Positions 23,813 through 32,114 of a stretch of DNA of 64,000 nucleotides are shown here, piece by piece. The stretch spans positions 1,240,001 to 1,304,000 of the forward strand of contig NZ_CP104398.1 of NCBI RefSeq assembly GCF_025311495.1, given 5' to 3'. The position numbers were made by a program, and so were the translations under genes. Each line of letters starts with the position of its first letter. Position 1 is the first letter of the stretch. The notes beneath the pieces were generated by a model. That model saw only the letters and a list, made by a program, of their open reading frames with translations, did no database searches and was not told the origin of the DNA. Origin of the DNA: Limosilactobacillus oris (GTDB taxonomy: Bacteria > Bacillota > Bacilli > Lactobacillales > Lactobacillaceae).

Positions 23813-25615
23813 ATGGCACAGATTGCAGTTATGTCCGTTGATGGATCAGTTAAGAAGATTGATCGCGACTCAGAAGAAGGTTTACAAGCACTGCGGAAGT
23901 TAGCTTCCCTGCTGCTGAAGGATTCCTTACACCAAGAATTTAAGGGAATCCGCTTGGGTGAAAGCGTTGCTGACGAAGATGGTTTCCATGTTGATTCCGA
24001 CAAGGACGACCAACAAGTCTCCGCTGACGAGTTATCAGCATTGCAAGACGCCCTGTTGGCTAAGGCCAAGGACACCAAAGTTGAATTTGTCGAAGTTGAC
24101 TTGGACGACGCCCTGGCAGAAGTCAAGGACGACCCTTACTCCAGCGAACTGATCAAGGAAGCTGCTAAAGACGGCAAGGTTGCAATGTACCAAGTTGGTG
24201 ACGTCAAGGCTGTTGCTGACGGCGACGTCCTGCTGTACGGTGACGCCATCAAGCACCTCAAGCTCTTATCTGTTGCCGGTGCCTACTGGAAGGGTATGTC
24301 ATCCAACCCAATGCTCCAACGGATTTACGGGACCGTCTTCTTCAACAAGGAAGCCCTGGACGAAGACATGAAGAAGCGCCAGGAAGCCCGTGAACACGAC
24401 CACCGGGTGATTGGTAACCAACTCGACCTCTTCTTCGTTGATCCAAAGGTCGGTGCTGGACTGCCATACTGGATGCCGAAGGGTGCTACTATTCGCCGGA
24501 CGATTGAACGTTACATTATCGACCGGGAAGTTGCCGATGGTTACGAACACGTCTACACCCCAGTGCTGATGAACCTGGACGCCTACAAGACTTCTGGTCA
24601 CTGGGAACACTACCGGGACGACATGTTCCCGCCAATGGACATGGGTGACGGCGAAATGCTGGAAATCCGGCCAATGAACTGCCCAAGCCACATCCAGATT
24701 TACAAGCACCACATCCGTTCTTACCGTGACCTGCCAATGCGGATTGCCGAACTTGGGATGATGCACCGTTACGAAAAGTCTGGTGCCCTGTCAGGTCTGC
24801 AACGGGTTCGTGAAATGACCCTGAACGATGGCCACACCTTTGTTGCTGTTGACCAAATCCGGGATGAATTTGCCAAGATTCTGAACTTGATTATGGACGT
24901 CTACAAGGACTTCGACATCACCGATTACAGCTTCCGCCTGTCCCTGCGTGACCCGAAGAACAAGGAAAAGTACTACGGGAACGACGAAATGTGGGATGAA
25001 TCTCAAAAGCTGCTGAAGGCTGCCATGGATGACCTGAACCTCGACTACTATGAAGCCGAAGGGGAAGCCGCATTCTACGGTCCAAAGCTGGATATCCAAA
25101 CTAAGACTGCTCTGGGTAACGACGAAACCATGTCCACTATCCAATTGGACTTCATGCAACCAGACCGCTTCGGCCTGTCCTATGTTGGTAAAGATGGTAA
25201 AGAACACATGCCTGTGATGATCCACCGTGGAATCGTTGGTACCATGGAACGGTTCGTTGCCTACCTGACTGAAATTTACAAGGGTGCCTTCCCAACCTGG
25301 TTAGCCCCAGAACAAGTCCACATCATCCCAGTTAGCGAAGAAAAGCACGGCGACTACGCTCAGAAGCTGGCTGACAAGATGAAGGCCGCCCAAATTCGGG
25401 TAGTGGTTGACGACCGGAACGAAAAGATGGGTTACAAGATTCGTGAAGCCCAGACCCAAAAGGTTCCATACACGCTGGTTGTCGGTGACGATGAAGTCAA
25501 GAATAACGCTGTTTCTGTTCGGAAGTACGGTGAGGATGCTCAAAACAACATGAGCCAGGACGACTTCATGAACGAAATTCTTGCCGACATCGCTTCCTAC
25601 TCCCGCAAAAATTAG
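23813..25615 (+). CDS. thrS: Threonyl-tRNA synthetase lacking the TGS domain and the editing residues
   Basis: 600 aa; bacterial ThrRS is usually about 640-650. The catalytic and anticodon domains look complete (FWEH-like region, RPMNCPSH with the zinc Cys, [24 protein letters not shown]). The first 20 residues replace the normal TGS domain. The N2 editing domain is recognisable in outline ([20 protein letters not shown]) but the HxxxH editing motif expected near residue 29 reads KLASL, and the CxGPH region near 135-142 reads ADGDVLLY. It should charge tRNA-Thr but be unable to clear mischarged Ser-tRNA-Thr at this site. ATG 23813 follows AAAGGAGAGATTT. Confidence 0.95.
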   Translation: MAQIAVMSVDGSVKKIDRDSEEGLQALRKLASLLLKDSLHQEFKGIRLGESVADEDGFHVDSDKDDQQVSADELSALQDALLAKAKDTKVEFVEVDLDDALAEVKDDPYSSELIKEAAKDGKVAMYQVGDVKAVADGDVLLYGDAIKHLKLLSVAGAYWKGMSSNPMLQRIYGTVFFNKEALDEDMKKRQEAREHDHRVIGNQLDLFFVDPKVGAGLPYWMPKGATIRRTIERYIIDREVADGYEHVYTPVLMNLDAYKTSGHWEHYRDDMFPPMDMGDGEMLEIRPMNCPSHIQIYKHHIRSYRDLPMRIAELGMMHRYEKSGALSGLQRVREMTLNDGHTFVAVDQIRDEFAKILNLIMDVYKDFDITDYSFRLSLRDPKNKEKYYGNDEMWDESQKLLKAAMDDLNLDYYEAEGEAAFYGPKLDIQTKTALGNDETMSTIQLDFMQPDRFGLSYVGKDGKEHMPVMIHRGIVGTMERFVAYLTEIYKGAFPTWLAPEQVHIIPVSEEKHGDYAQKLADKMKAAQIRVVVDDRNEKMGYKIREAQTQKVPYTLVVGDDEVKNNAVSVRKYGEDAQNNMSQDDFMNEILADIASYSRKN

Positions 25616-25724
25616 TGAAGTAATCTCCCAATAACGTTTAATAACTGCATTGTGCCTGCCCGGCTGACCCCACGGCTGGGCAGGGCCATATAAATGCTCA
25701 TTAACCTCCAAATTAATGATGTAA

Positions 25725-25763
25725 GGCACCCGTCAGATGTACTGTCTGGCGGGTGTCCTTTTT
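25725..25763 (+). terminator. Terminator downstream of thrS
   Basis: GGCACCCGTCAGA pairs with TCTGGCGGGTGTC, followed by CTTTTTATT. A G+C-rich hairpin without T run (about 25650-25684) lies just upstream. Confidence 0.8.
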
Positions 25764-25844
25764 ATTGCCATCATATTTTCACATCTTTTTTTAATTTTTC
25801 TCTTGATTTTGTCATAATAGGGTGCTATCCTACAAACAATCAAT

Positions 25845-26130
25845 TATTACAAAAGACGTTGATCGAGAACGAGGGCACGAACCGGTAGCAGAGAGCTGGT
25901 GGGTGGTGCGAACCAGCAGATGGACCGTGCGCTTCAATCACTCGGGAGTCGTATGTCGAACGAAGAATCAAGTAGAGCGTACTGGTAGCACCCATTATCG
26001 TGCCGGCTAATTGCCGTTTACGGACGGCAGTTGGTTAAGGCGGTTTAATAGCCGTAAAGAAAGGTGGTACCACGCTCAGAGCGTCCTTTTCAGTTCCTAC
26101 TTATAGGAGCCGGGAAGGACGCTCTTTTTA
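25845..26130 (+). promoter_or_regulatory. T-box leader with an isoleucine specifier, upstream of the keto-acid operon
   Basis: The T-box core AAAGGTGGTACCACG lies at 26060-26074; the terminator AGAGCGTCC (26078-26086) / GGACGCTCT (26117-26125) plus TTTT follows. Aligned with the thrS leader (GCTTGTACCACC), the stem I segment GCTTCAATCACTCGGGAG places ATC (25937-25939), an isoleucine codon, at the specifier position. So the operon should be induced when tRNA-Ile is uncharged. Confidence 0.88.
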
Positions 26131-26162
26131 TTTCTTCGTCAATCTTAAAGGTGGTGATGGTC

Positions 26163-26231
26163 ATGACAGACAGCGACATTAGCAACATTCAAATCCAATC
26201 AGGAAAACATTATCAAAACAATAATTCTTAG
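26163..26231 (+). CDS. Putative 22-aa leader peptide or small protein behind the T-box
   Basis: ATG 26163 follows the very good site AAAGGTGGTG. The product begins MTDSDISNIQIQSGKHY and ends in Asn/Ser; three of its residues are Ile. The stop codon lies inside the left arm of a stem-loop that ends just before the next gene's ribosome site. It may couple translation to the next gene or be a small functional protein. I know of no family. Confidence 0.45.
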   Translation: MTDSDISNIQIQSGKHYQNNNS

Positions 26232-26283
26232 TCGTAGTTAACGATTAGCCTGTTTACACAGGCAAAAGGTAACGGCGACTAAG
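26227..26283 (+). promoter_or_regulatory. Stem-loop between the small ORF and the hydratase gene
   Basis: CTTAGTCG (26227-26234) pairs with CGACTAAG (26276-26283); inside, GCCTGT pairs with ACAGGC. No T run follows, so it is not a terminator. It ends seven bases before AAGGAGG. It could control translation of the hydratase gene or stabilise the mRNA. Confidence 0.45.
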
Positions 26284-26302
26284 TCACAAGGAGGAAATTA
26301 CA

Positions 26303-27112
26303 ATGACTGAACAACACGTTACCTTAAACCAACAACAAGAAGCATTTGCCCAGGCCCTCGCAAAGGCCTACCAAAGTAAGGAACCCCTTCGGATGGCTGA
26401 CTGGCAGGGCGTCGTAACCGATGACGATACCGCCTATGCCGTCCAGGACCGCTTCGTCGCCCTCAAGAAACTCCCGACCGGCGGCTACAAGGTTTCCTTA
26501 ACCTCCAAACAGACCCAGGACATGTTTGATTCTGACAGTCCCCTCTACGGGCAGCAAGTCGACTCCCACTTCCTGCCGGCCCCGGCCCACTTATCCTTAA
26601 AAGAACAGACAATGGCTCCCCTGCTCGAAGTCGAACTTGGCTTCCGGGCCACTGAAGACCTGCTGGCAACCGATAGTTTGGACGACCTCCTCCACAAGAC
26701 CACAGTATGCGGAACCGTCGAATTGCCGGACAGCCGCTTTGCCGACTGGTTCCCCGACCTCGACAAGTTCTGCGTGATGAGTGACTGCGCGGTCGGCGGA
26801 TTCGTCGTTTACGGCGAGGAGCGCCCAAGTGCTGAGGTTTTTCCAACCGTTGCGGACGCCGCCAACGTCAACGTGACCCTCTACCACGATGGCAAGGAAG
26901 AAGCCACCGGCAGCTCCAGCGAGGTCCTCGGGAACCCGTTCGAATCCCTCGCCTGGCTAGTTAAGAAACTCGCCGCCCAGGGAAAGGTTTTCCGGGCCGG
27001 ACAATTAGTTTCCTCCGGGACCTTCCTCCTGCCACCGCACCTGACTGCAGGCAAGTGGGAAGCAAAGTTTGACCACGGTTTCGGTAACGTCACGGTTAAC
27101 GTCGTCGACTAA
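26303..27112 (+). CDS. 2-keto-4-pentenoate hydratase-like protein (MhpD/FAH superfamily)
   Basis: 269 aa. The order of features fits the hydratase/decarboxylase branch of the fumarylacetoacetate hydrolase superfamily: YAVQDRFVALKK, GGYKVSLTSKQTQDMF, the metal-site acidic residues in PLLEVELGFRATEDL, and LGNPFESLAWLVKKL with a C-terminal AKFDHGFGNVTV. In aromatic degraders it hydrates 2-keto-4-pentenoate; that pathway is not expected here, so in this operon it probably acts on another 2-keto acid or enol. It is expressed with L-HicDH behind an Ile-type T-box. Confidence 0.82.
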   Translation: MTEQHVTLNQQQEAFAQALAKAYQSKEPLRMADWQGVVTDDDTAYAVQDRFVALKKLPTGGYKVSLTSKQTQDMFDSDSPLYGQQVDSHFLPAPAHLSLKEQTMAPLLEVELGFRATEDLLATDSLDDLLHKTTVCGTVELPDSRFADWFPDLDKFCVMSDCAVGGFVVYGEERPSAEVFPTVADAANVNVTLYHDGKEEATGSSSEVLGNPFESLAWLVKKLAAQGKVFRAGQLVSSGTFLLPPHLTAGKWEAKFDHGFGNVTVNVVD

Positions 27113-27142
27113 TTAAGCGCATATACGAAAGGAAGTTTTATT

Positions 27143-28084
27143 ATGACAAGAAAAGTAGCAGTAGTTGGAATGGGCCACGTTGGCGCCACAGTTGCACATT
27201 ACCTCGTCGCCGGTGGTTTCGCCGATGATTTAGCACTTTACGACACAAATGAAGCCAAGGTCCAGGCCGATGCCCTCGACCTTCGTGACGCCATGGCAAA
27301 CCTGCCCTTCCACACCAATCTAACGGTAAACGACGACTCTCAACTGGCAGACTGTGATGTGGTCGTCTCCGCCCTCGGTAAATCTAAGTTAGTCGACACC
27401 CCCGACCACGACCGCTTTGCCGAATTTAAATTCACCCGCACCCAAGTGCCGTTGGTCGCCAAGAAGCTGGTCGATAATGGTTTCCACGGCAAACTGGTCG
27501 ATGTCACAAACCCCTGTGACGTCATCACCTCGATGTACCAAAAATTAACTGGCCTGCCAAAGGAGCACGTCATGGGAACCGGGACCCTGCTGGACTCTGC
27601 TCGGATGCGGGCCCGGGTCGGAGAAGCCCTCAAAGTCGACTCCCGCTCGGTTGACGGCTTTAACCTCGGTGAACACGGGAATTCCCAGTTCACTGCCTGG
27701 TCCACCGTCCGGGTTCTCGGCAAGCCCCTGTTAGAACTGGTCAAGGAACGGGACTTAGACCTCGCCGACTTAGAAGAACGGGCCCGCCAAGGCGGCTACC
27801 TGGTTTACCAAGGGAAGAAGTATACCAATTACGGGGTCGCCACGGCCGCGGTTCGGCTGACCAACGCCCTGCTCAGCGACGCCCGGACCGTCATGCCGGT
27901 TTCCAACTACCGGGCCGAATACGGGACCTACCTTTCCTACCCGGCAGTGGTCGGCCGCGACGGGGTCGTCGAGCAATTGCAACTCGACTTAACCGCGGAA
28001 GAGCAGGAAAAGCTCGCCACCTCCGCCAAGTACATCAAGGAACGTTTGCAGGCGGAAGAAGAACGGGCGGCCCAGGCAGAATAA
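27143..28084 (+). CDS. L-2-hydroxyisocaproate dehydrogenase
   Basis: 313 aa. An LDH/MDH fold: NAD site VVGMGHVGATVAHYL, catalytic region GTGTLLDSARMR (Asp-Arg) and GEHGNSQFTAWSTVRV (catalytic His). This last string and the altered active-site loop (LGKSKLVDTPDHDRF) place it with L-HicDH rather than L-LDH. It reduces branched-chain 2-keto acids such as 2-ketoisocaproate to hydroxy acids, recycling NADH. The Ile-specific T-box upstream makes biological sense: it ties reduction of branched-chain keto acids to amino-acid supply. Confidence 0.9.
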   Translation: MTRKVAVVGMGHVGATVAHYLVAGGFADDLALYDTNEAKVQADALDLRDAMANLPFHTNLTVNDDSQLADCDVVVSALGKSKLVDTPDHDRFAEFKFTRTQVPLVAKKLVDNGFHGKLVDVTNPCDVITSMYQKLTGLPKEHVMGTGTLLDSARMRARVGEALKVDSRSVDGFNLGEHGNSQFTAWSTVRVLGKPLLELVKERDLDLADLEERARQGGYLVYQGKKYTNYGVATAAVRLTNALLSDARTVMPVSNYRAEYGTYLSYPAVVGRDGVVEQLQLDLTAEEQEKLATSAKYIKERLQAEEERAAQAE

Positions 28085-28208
28085 ACGCTTGACACTTTAG
28101 TGAAGTATGACCAACCATGAAGCATAGATTAGAACATTTTTTGGCTTGCAAAATTAAAACTCTAATGATACTCTAATAAACATCAAGTACACGAAAGGAG
28201 AAAGATCA

Positions 28209-28280
28209 ATGTTAATGTTAGTATTTGCTAATCAATTGCAGCAATCTTCCTCCTCAGCCTCTAGCTCTATTCGAGGCTGA
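28209..28280 (+). CDS. Serine-rich 23-aa leader peptide
   Basis: ATG 28209 follows AAAGGAG. After a hydrophobic start (MLMLVFANQLQQ) come SSSSASSS, that is seven serines in eight codons using TCT, TCC, TCC, TCA, TCT, AGC, TCT. The Ser codons lie in the 5' arm of a hairpin (CTCAGCCTC / GAGGCTGAG) whose 3' arm overlaps the stop codon. This is the architecture of ribosome-mediated attenuation by Ser-tRNA shortage. Confidence 0.8.
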   Translation: MLMLVFANQLQQSSSSASSSIRG

Positions 28281-28383
28281 GTGGTTTTAGTAGTGTACCT
28301 AAAATAGAACGGTCTAATAAATTACCGGGTTCACTTAATCATTTGGCAATTTCCAGATGGTTACGGGTGGACCCGGTTTTATT
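28281..28383 (+). promoter_or_regulatory. Attenuator terminator of the SteT-like permease gene
   Basis: ACCGGGTTCAC (28324-28334) pairs with GTGGACCCGGT (28367-28377), then TTTTATT. Between the leader stop codon and this stem lies about 40 bases that could form an alternative structure. A promoter TTGCAA, 17 bases, TACTCT is possible near 28144-28175. Confidence 0.75.
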
Positions 28384-28411
28384 ATGCCGATTTTGAATTG
28401 GAGGAATGGTG

Positions 28412-29740
28412 ATGAATAATCAACCAACAGAAGAACTAAAACGGTCGTTAGGTTTTTGGTCGGCAATTTCGATTGTCGTGGGGACAATTATTGGTTCAGG
28501 AATCTTCTTCAAGCAGGGTTCTGTCCTTGATAGTGCCGGTTCGTCAACTCTCGCCATTGCTGCCTGGGTATTCGGGGGAATTATTACCCTAACTGGTGGG
28601 TTAACCATCGCCGAAATTGGGGCGCAAATGCCATACACCGGTGGCCTTTACGTCTATATTGAAAATCTCTACGGCCGGATTCTCGGTTTCCTTGCCGGCT
28701 GGATGCAGATAATCATCTACGGCCCCGCAATAATCGCTTCGGTTGCCGGGTTTATGAGTATCTTAATGGCCAACTTCTTTGGTCTTGGCACCGCGTGGCG
28801 GATTCCAATGGCCGTCATCACTGTTCTGGCAATCGGTGTGATGAACCTTTTCGAAAACAAGGTTGGGGCAATCTTTGCCATCATTACAACGACGGGGAAA
28901 ATGATCCCGATCGCAGCAATCATTATCTTTGGTCTCCTCTTTGGTAACCAGCACGCCTTCGGTCAAACCGTTACCGAAGTTCAACACGCTACTGGGGGCT
29001 TCGGTGTCGCCGTCTTAGCAACCCTCTTCGGTTACGACGGTTGGATCCTAATCGCTAACCTTGGTGGTGAGATGAAGAACCCGCAAAAGCTGCTACCAAG
29101 GGCAATCATCTTGGGAATTACCGCTGTCCTAATAATCTACACGTTAATTACTATCGGAATCCTCAAGTTCCTGCCGGCGAACTTAATCCACCGTCTGGGT
29201 GAAAATGCCACTGCCTATCTAGCAACTAAAGCCTTTGGCGCGATTGGTGGCAAACTTCTCTCGGCCGGAATTATCATCTCGATGATGGGAACCCTGAACG
29301 GGAAAATGATTACCTTCCCACGGATTGTTTACGCAATGGCACGCCGGGGCGACCTGCCATTCTCGCGTTTTCTATCGTTTGTTACGCCCAAGGGGAAGTC
29401 GCCCGTCATTGCCACATTGTTCATTGTGGCCCTCGCAACGGTGATGATGTTCTTCTTCGATCCCGACCACCTCTCGGATCTCTGTGTCTTCACTGTTTAC
29501 TGCTTCTACCTGTTAGCATTTTTGGGGATCTTTATTCTAAGAAAGAAAAATAAGGAGAACCGTCCCTTCAGCACCCCTCTTTACCCGCTTGTCCCAATCA
29601 TTGCGATTGCCGGTGGAATCTTCGTCCTGGTCAGCGAACTGTTCAACGATCCGGCCGGTGTCCTGCTCTTCATCGGAATCGTCATCGTTGGCCTTCCCAT
29701 CTTCTACGCTGTTAAACGAATGGATGCCAAGCGGATGTAA
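28412..29740 (+). CDS. Serine/threonine exchanger SteT-like amino acid permease (APC/LAT group)
   Basis: 442 aa, 12 predicted helices. Helix 1 carries the APC substrate loop GTIIGSGIFF; helix 6 reads ATLFGYDGWILIANLGGEM, as in the LAT-type exchangers including Bacillus SteT. It should exchange Ser, Thr or related amino acids across the membrane. The Ser-rich leader peptide just upstream fits with serine as a substrate. ATG 28412 follows TTGGAGGAATGGTG. Substrate is inferred from the leader and family, not proven. Confidence 0.85.
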   Translation: MNNQPTEELKRSLGFWSAISIVVGTIIGSGIFFKQGSVLDSAGSSTLAIAAWVFGGIITLTGGLTIAEIGAQMPYTGGLYVYIENLYGRILGFLAGWMQIIIYGPAIIASVAGFMSILMANFFGLGTAWRIPMAVITVLAIGVMNLFENKVGAIFAIITTTGKMIPIAAIIIFGLLFGNQHAFGQTVTEVQHATGGFGVAVLATLFGYDGWILIANLGGEMKNPQKLLPRAIILGITAVLIIYTLITIGILKFLPANLIHRLGENATAYLATKAFGAIGGKLLSAGIIISMMGTLNGKMITFPRIVYAMARRGDLPFSRFLSFVTPKGKSPVIATLFIVALATVMMFFFDPDHLSDLCVFTVYCFYLLAFLGIFILRKKNKENRPFSTPLYPLVPIIAIAGGIFVLVSELFNDPAGVLLFIGIVIVGLPIFYAVKRMDAKRM

Positions 29741-29774
29741 AAAAGTGCCTTTACTGCGCGCTGAAAGACGAACG

Positions 29775-29815
29775 CCGCAAATCTGCTGCCTGCCAGCCGA
29801 TTTGCGGTGTTTTTT
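29775..29815 (+). terminator. Terminator of the SteT-like gene
   Basis: CCGCAAATC pairs with GATTTGCGG, followed by TGTTTTTT. Confidence 0.9.
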
Positions 29816-29957
29816 AATCACTTCTTCGTAAATGCCGAACATTAAACGACGATTTTTAAAATAACGATTGATTTTTAACTATTTTCATTGTATTATCAAG
29901 TTAAATCTAAACGATATTTGAAATTTAATTTGTATTGTTCGTATTTAGGAGGTTATC

Positions 29958-31028
29958 ATGCACTGGTTTGCAGATATTATGGCGGCGCTCGGCGTTGTCC
30001 TTAACGGGATTCCCCAGGGGATTATGGCGATGGGCCTTGGCTTTGCCGTTTTTCCCACCACGTTTTCATTTCTCTTAGTCTCTGGGATTAACCTTGCTTT
30101 TAATTCCGTCGCCCCGGTTTCGTTCCAGGCCGAGTCGCTCGCGTTGACCGGCAATCTGGGGAAAAACACCCGCGAGTATACCTCGATCATTTTTGGTGGC
30201 TCGATCATCATGCTGATTATCGGGCTCACCGGGACGCTGACCAGGATTGTGCAGGTGTTTGGCAACCATATCATCACCGCCATGATGGCCGGCGTCGGCA
30301 TCATGCTGGCGAAAATCGCCCTCAACATGAGCAAGGGCCACGGCTGGACCGGCTGGGTTTCCATTGCGGTAGCCGTCATGACCTACTTGCTTTCCAAGGA
30401 CCTGGTCTGGACAATTTGCCTGTCCGTCATTCTATCAAGCCTCTTTGCGGTCTTCGTTGAACACTACCAAAACGAGTTGCCCCAGAACGTCACTGTCCGC
30501 CGTTTCATTTTCACCAAGCCGCTCTTCAACCTACGAATTCTGCGGGGAGCACTGGGCCTGGCCTGCTTAAATATCGGAGCTAACCTCTCATACGGGTTGA
30601 TTACCGGGCAAATGACCGGGATTAAGCCCAACCCCGTCAACCTGAACCTCTTGACCTCCTCCCAAGCCCTGGCCGACATGGGAACCAGCCTGCTCGGCGG
30701 TGCCCCGGTCGAAACAATCATCTCCGCGACGGCGAGCGCCCCAGAACCAGTGATTGCCGGAGTCCTAATGATGCTGATCATGGCCGTGATCCTGTTCGTC
30801 GGCTGGCTTCCCAAGATTGGGAAGTACGTCCCCAGCAGCTCCATCGCCGGCTTTTTGCTGGTCCTCGGCCTCTTTGTGACTTTTCCGGAAAATGCCGCCA
30901 CCGCCCTGGCCGGTAAGGAACAGCTGACTGCCGCGACCACGCTGGTGATTACCGCTCTCGTCGATCCCTTCACCGGTTTACTGGCCGGTGGAGCAATGAA
31001 GTTTGTCCTGCCACTGCTTGGTCTTTAA
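29958..31028 (+). CDS. NCS2-type nucleobase permease (purine)
   Basis: 356 aa with 10 or more helices; shorter than the usual 420-450 aa of NCS2 carriers. The sequence opens with the ALGVVLNGIPQGIMAMGLGF helix and has SLLGGAPVETIISATA, which fits the half-helix TM8-TM10 region of the AzgA-like branch (hypoxanthine/guanine/adenine). It is followed 16 bases later by a phosphoribosyltransferase gene, so the pair looks like an uptake-and-salvage unit for a purine base. The start ATG follows GGAGGTTATC. Confidence 0.75.
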   Translation: MHWFADIMAALGVVLNGIPQGIMAMGLGFAVFPTTFSFLLVSGINLAFNSVAPVSFQAESLALTGNLGKNTREYTSIIFGGSIIMLIIGLTGTLTRIVQVFGNHIITAMMAGVGIMLAKIALNMSKGHGWTGWVSIAVAVMTYLLSKDLVWTICLSVILSSLFAVFVEHYQNELPQNVTVRRFIFTKPLFNLRILRGALGLACLNIGANLSYGLITGQMTGIKPNPVNLNLLTSSQALADMGTSLLGGAPVETIISATASAPEPVIAGVLMMLIMAVILFVGWLPKIGKYVPSSSIAGFLLVLGLFVTFPENAATALAGKEQLTAATTLVITALVDPFTGLLAGGAMKFVLPLLGL

Positions 31029-31044
31029 TTTAAGGAGGCTCACC

Positions 31045-31608
31045 GTGACTAACTATTACCAACTAAAACTCGGTCCCCTGAAGCGCAGACTGCCAATTAT
31101 CCCCATCAGTGCGGACACGGCCATCGCTTCGTTTGTCCTCCTCGGAGATGACGAATTGTCCCTCACCGCCGCTGACATGCTTAGACCTCAGCTGCCAGCA
31201 CAGTTTGACTACATCGTGACAGTGGAAAGTAAGGGCATTCCCTTCGCCCACGACCTCAGCCTCGCCACACGACACCCCCGTTCCTTCGTTATCCGCAAAT
31301 CGATCAAGGGCTACATGCGCGAACCGCTAGAGCAGGACGTTAATTCAATTACGACTAAACAGAAGCAGGAATTGGTTCTCGACGGTCAGGACGCTCAGCT
31401 GCTTCAAGGAAAGAAAGTCCTGCTCGTTGACGACGTGATTAGCACCGGCAGCTCCATTCACTCGGCTGCTACCCTGCTAGAAAAGGCTGGTAGCCACGTT
31501 GTCGGCAAGGTCGCTATCCTCGCTGAGGGGGACGCCGCCAAGCGCGACGACATCATTTTTCTTGCTAAGCTGCCGCTGTTCAAACCCGACGGTACTATCA
31601 AGGCCTAA
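31045..31608 (+). CDS. Purine phosphoribosyltransferase (adenine/xanthine type)
   Basis: 187 aa type I phosphoribosyltransferase. The PRPP-binding motif is VLLVDDVISTGSS (about residues 130-142), with the pyrophosphate loop VTVESKGIPFAHDLS. It converts a purine base and PRPP to the nucleotide. GTG 31045 is chosen because TAAGGAGG lies eight bases upstream. Coupling to the NCS2 permease supports base salvage; whether adenine or xanthine is used cannot be read. Confidence 0.8.
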   Translation: MTNYYQLKLGPLKRRLPIIPISADTAIASFVLLGDDELSLTAADMLRPQLPAQFDYIVTVESKGIPFAHDLSLATRHPRSFVIRKSIKGYMREPLEQDVNSITTKQKQELVLDGQDAQLLQGKKVLLVDDVISTGSSIHSAATLLEKAGSHVVGKVAILAEGDAAKRDDIIFLAKLPLFKPDGTIKA

Positions 31609-31624
31609 GTATTTCCAAGCAGAA

Positions 31625-31850
31625 TTGTGAGTGGGAAATAACCTTCTCGACAGGGCGTATGGCTAACCTATAACGATAGTTGGCACGGGCCGGCTATCGT
31701 TCGTAGGCAAATAGCCTTGCTTCGCGGCGTTAGACACTATTCCTGTGGTTACGACACGCAGTTAGCCTATTGGTTTCGCACGTTATCTTTATAATAGTTA
31801 AGAACTAGCAAGAGGCTGGTGAGAAAACCATCGTTTTCTCCCAGCCTCGT
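31625..31850. repeat. Intergenic repeat region with hairpins
   Basis: About 265 bases without a gene. AACGATAG/CTATCGTT forms one hairpin near 31667-31692. AAATAGCCTTGCTTCGCGGC near 31719 is a diverged copy of the 4716 repeat. GAGGCTGG.GAGAAAACC near 31810 pairs with CGTTTTCTCCCAGCCTC, a terminator-like stem related to the hairpin at 7087. Confidence 0.55.
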
Positions 31851-31873
31851 GATTATTTCCATCCCTACTTGCA

Positions 31874-32047
31874 CTAGCCCTTTAAAGACATAATAACCAG
31901 CACTGCACTATTAAGCAGAAAGAGGGTCCTCAATGGGTAGAAAAGCCAATTACTGCTGATTCTGTCGTCAAGCCAAATTCCACCCCAGATCAGGATAAAG
32001 TTTAATCCTGAACAGGCCCGAACAATTACTTGGGCGTTCAACTTCAT
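31874..32047 (-). CDS. Small two-helix membrane protein, 57 aa
   Basis: Two hydrophobic segments (about residues 8-22 and 35-54) joined by a short DDRISSNWL loop; not a recognised family. ATG 32047 follows TTTGGAGGAATATTTA; an earlier in-frame ATG at 32071 lies before that site. Good start signals make it a credible small gene. Confidence 0.55.
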   Translation of the reverse strand: MKLNAQVIVRACSGLNFILIWGGIWLDDRISSNWLFYPLRTLFLLNSAVLVIMSLKG

Positions 32048-32114
32048 TAAATATTCCTCCAAATTTACCATAATATTTCAGGCGTCCTGCCGTCTAAATT
32101 GCGAAAGTGCGTGC

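Noticed and set aside
24299-24766. Long open frame on the minus strand inside thrS
   Set aside because: Shadow of the highly biased codons of thrS; no ribosome site, and the peptide (His/Val-rich) is the usual antisense translation.
26303-27112. Aromatic meta-cleavage pathway
   Set aside because: Only one hydratase-like gene is present and the neighbours are amino-acid-related; no ring-cleavage or aldolase genes are seen.
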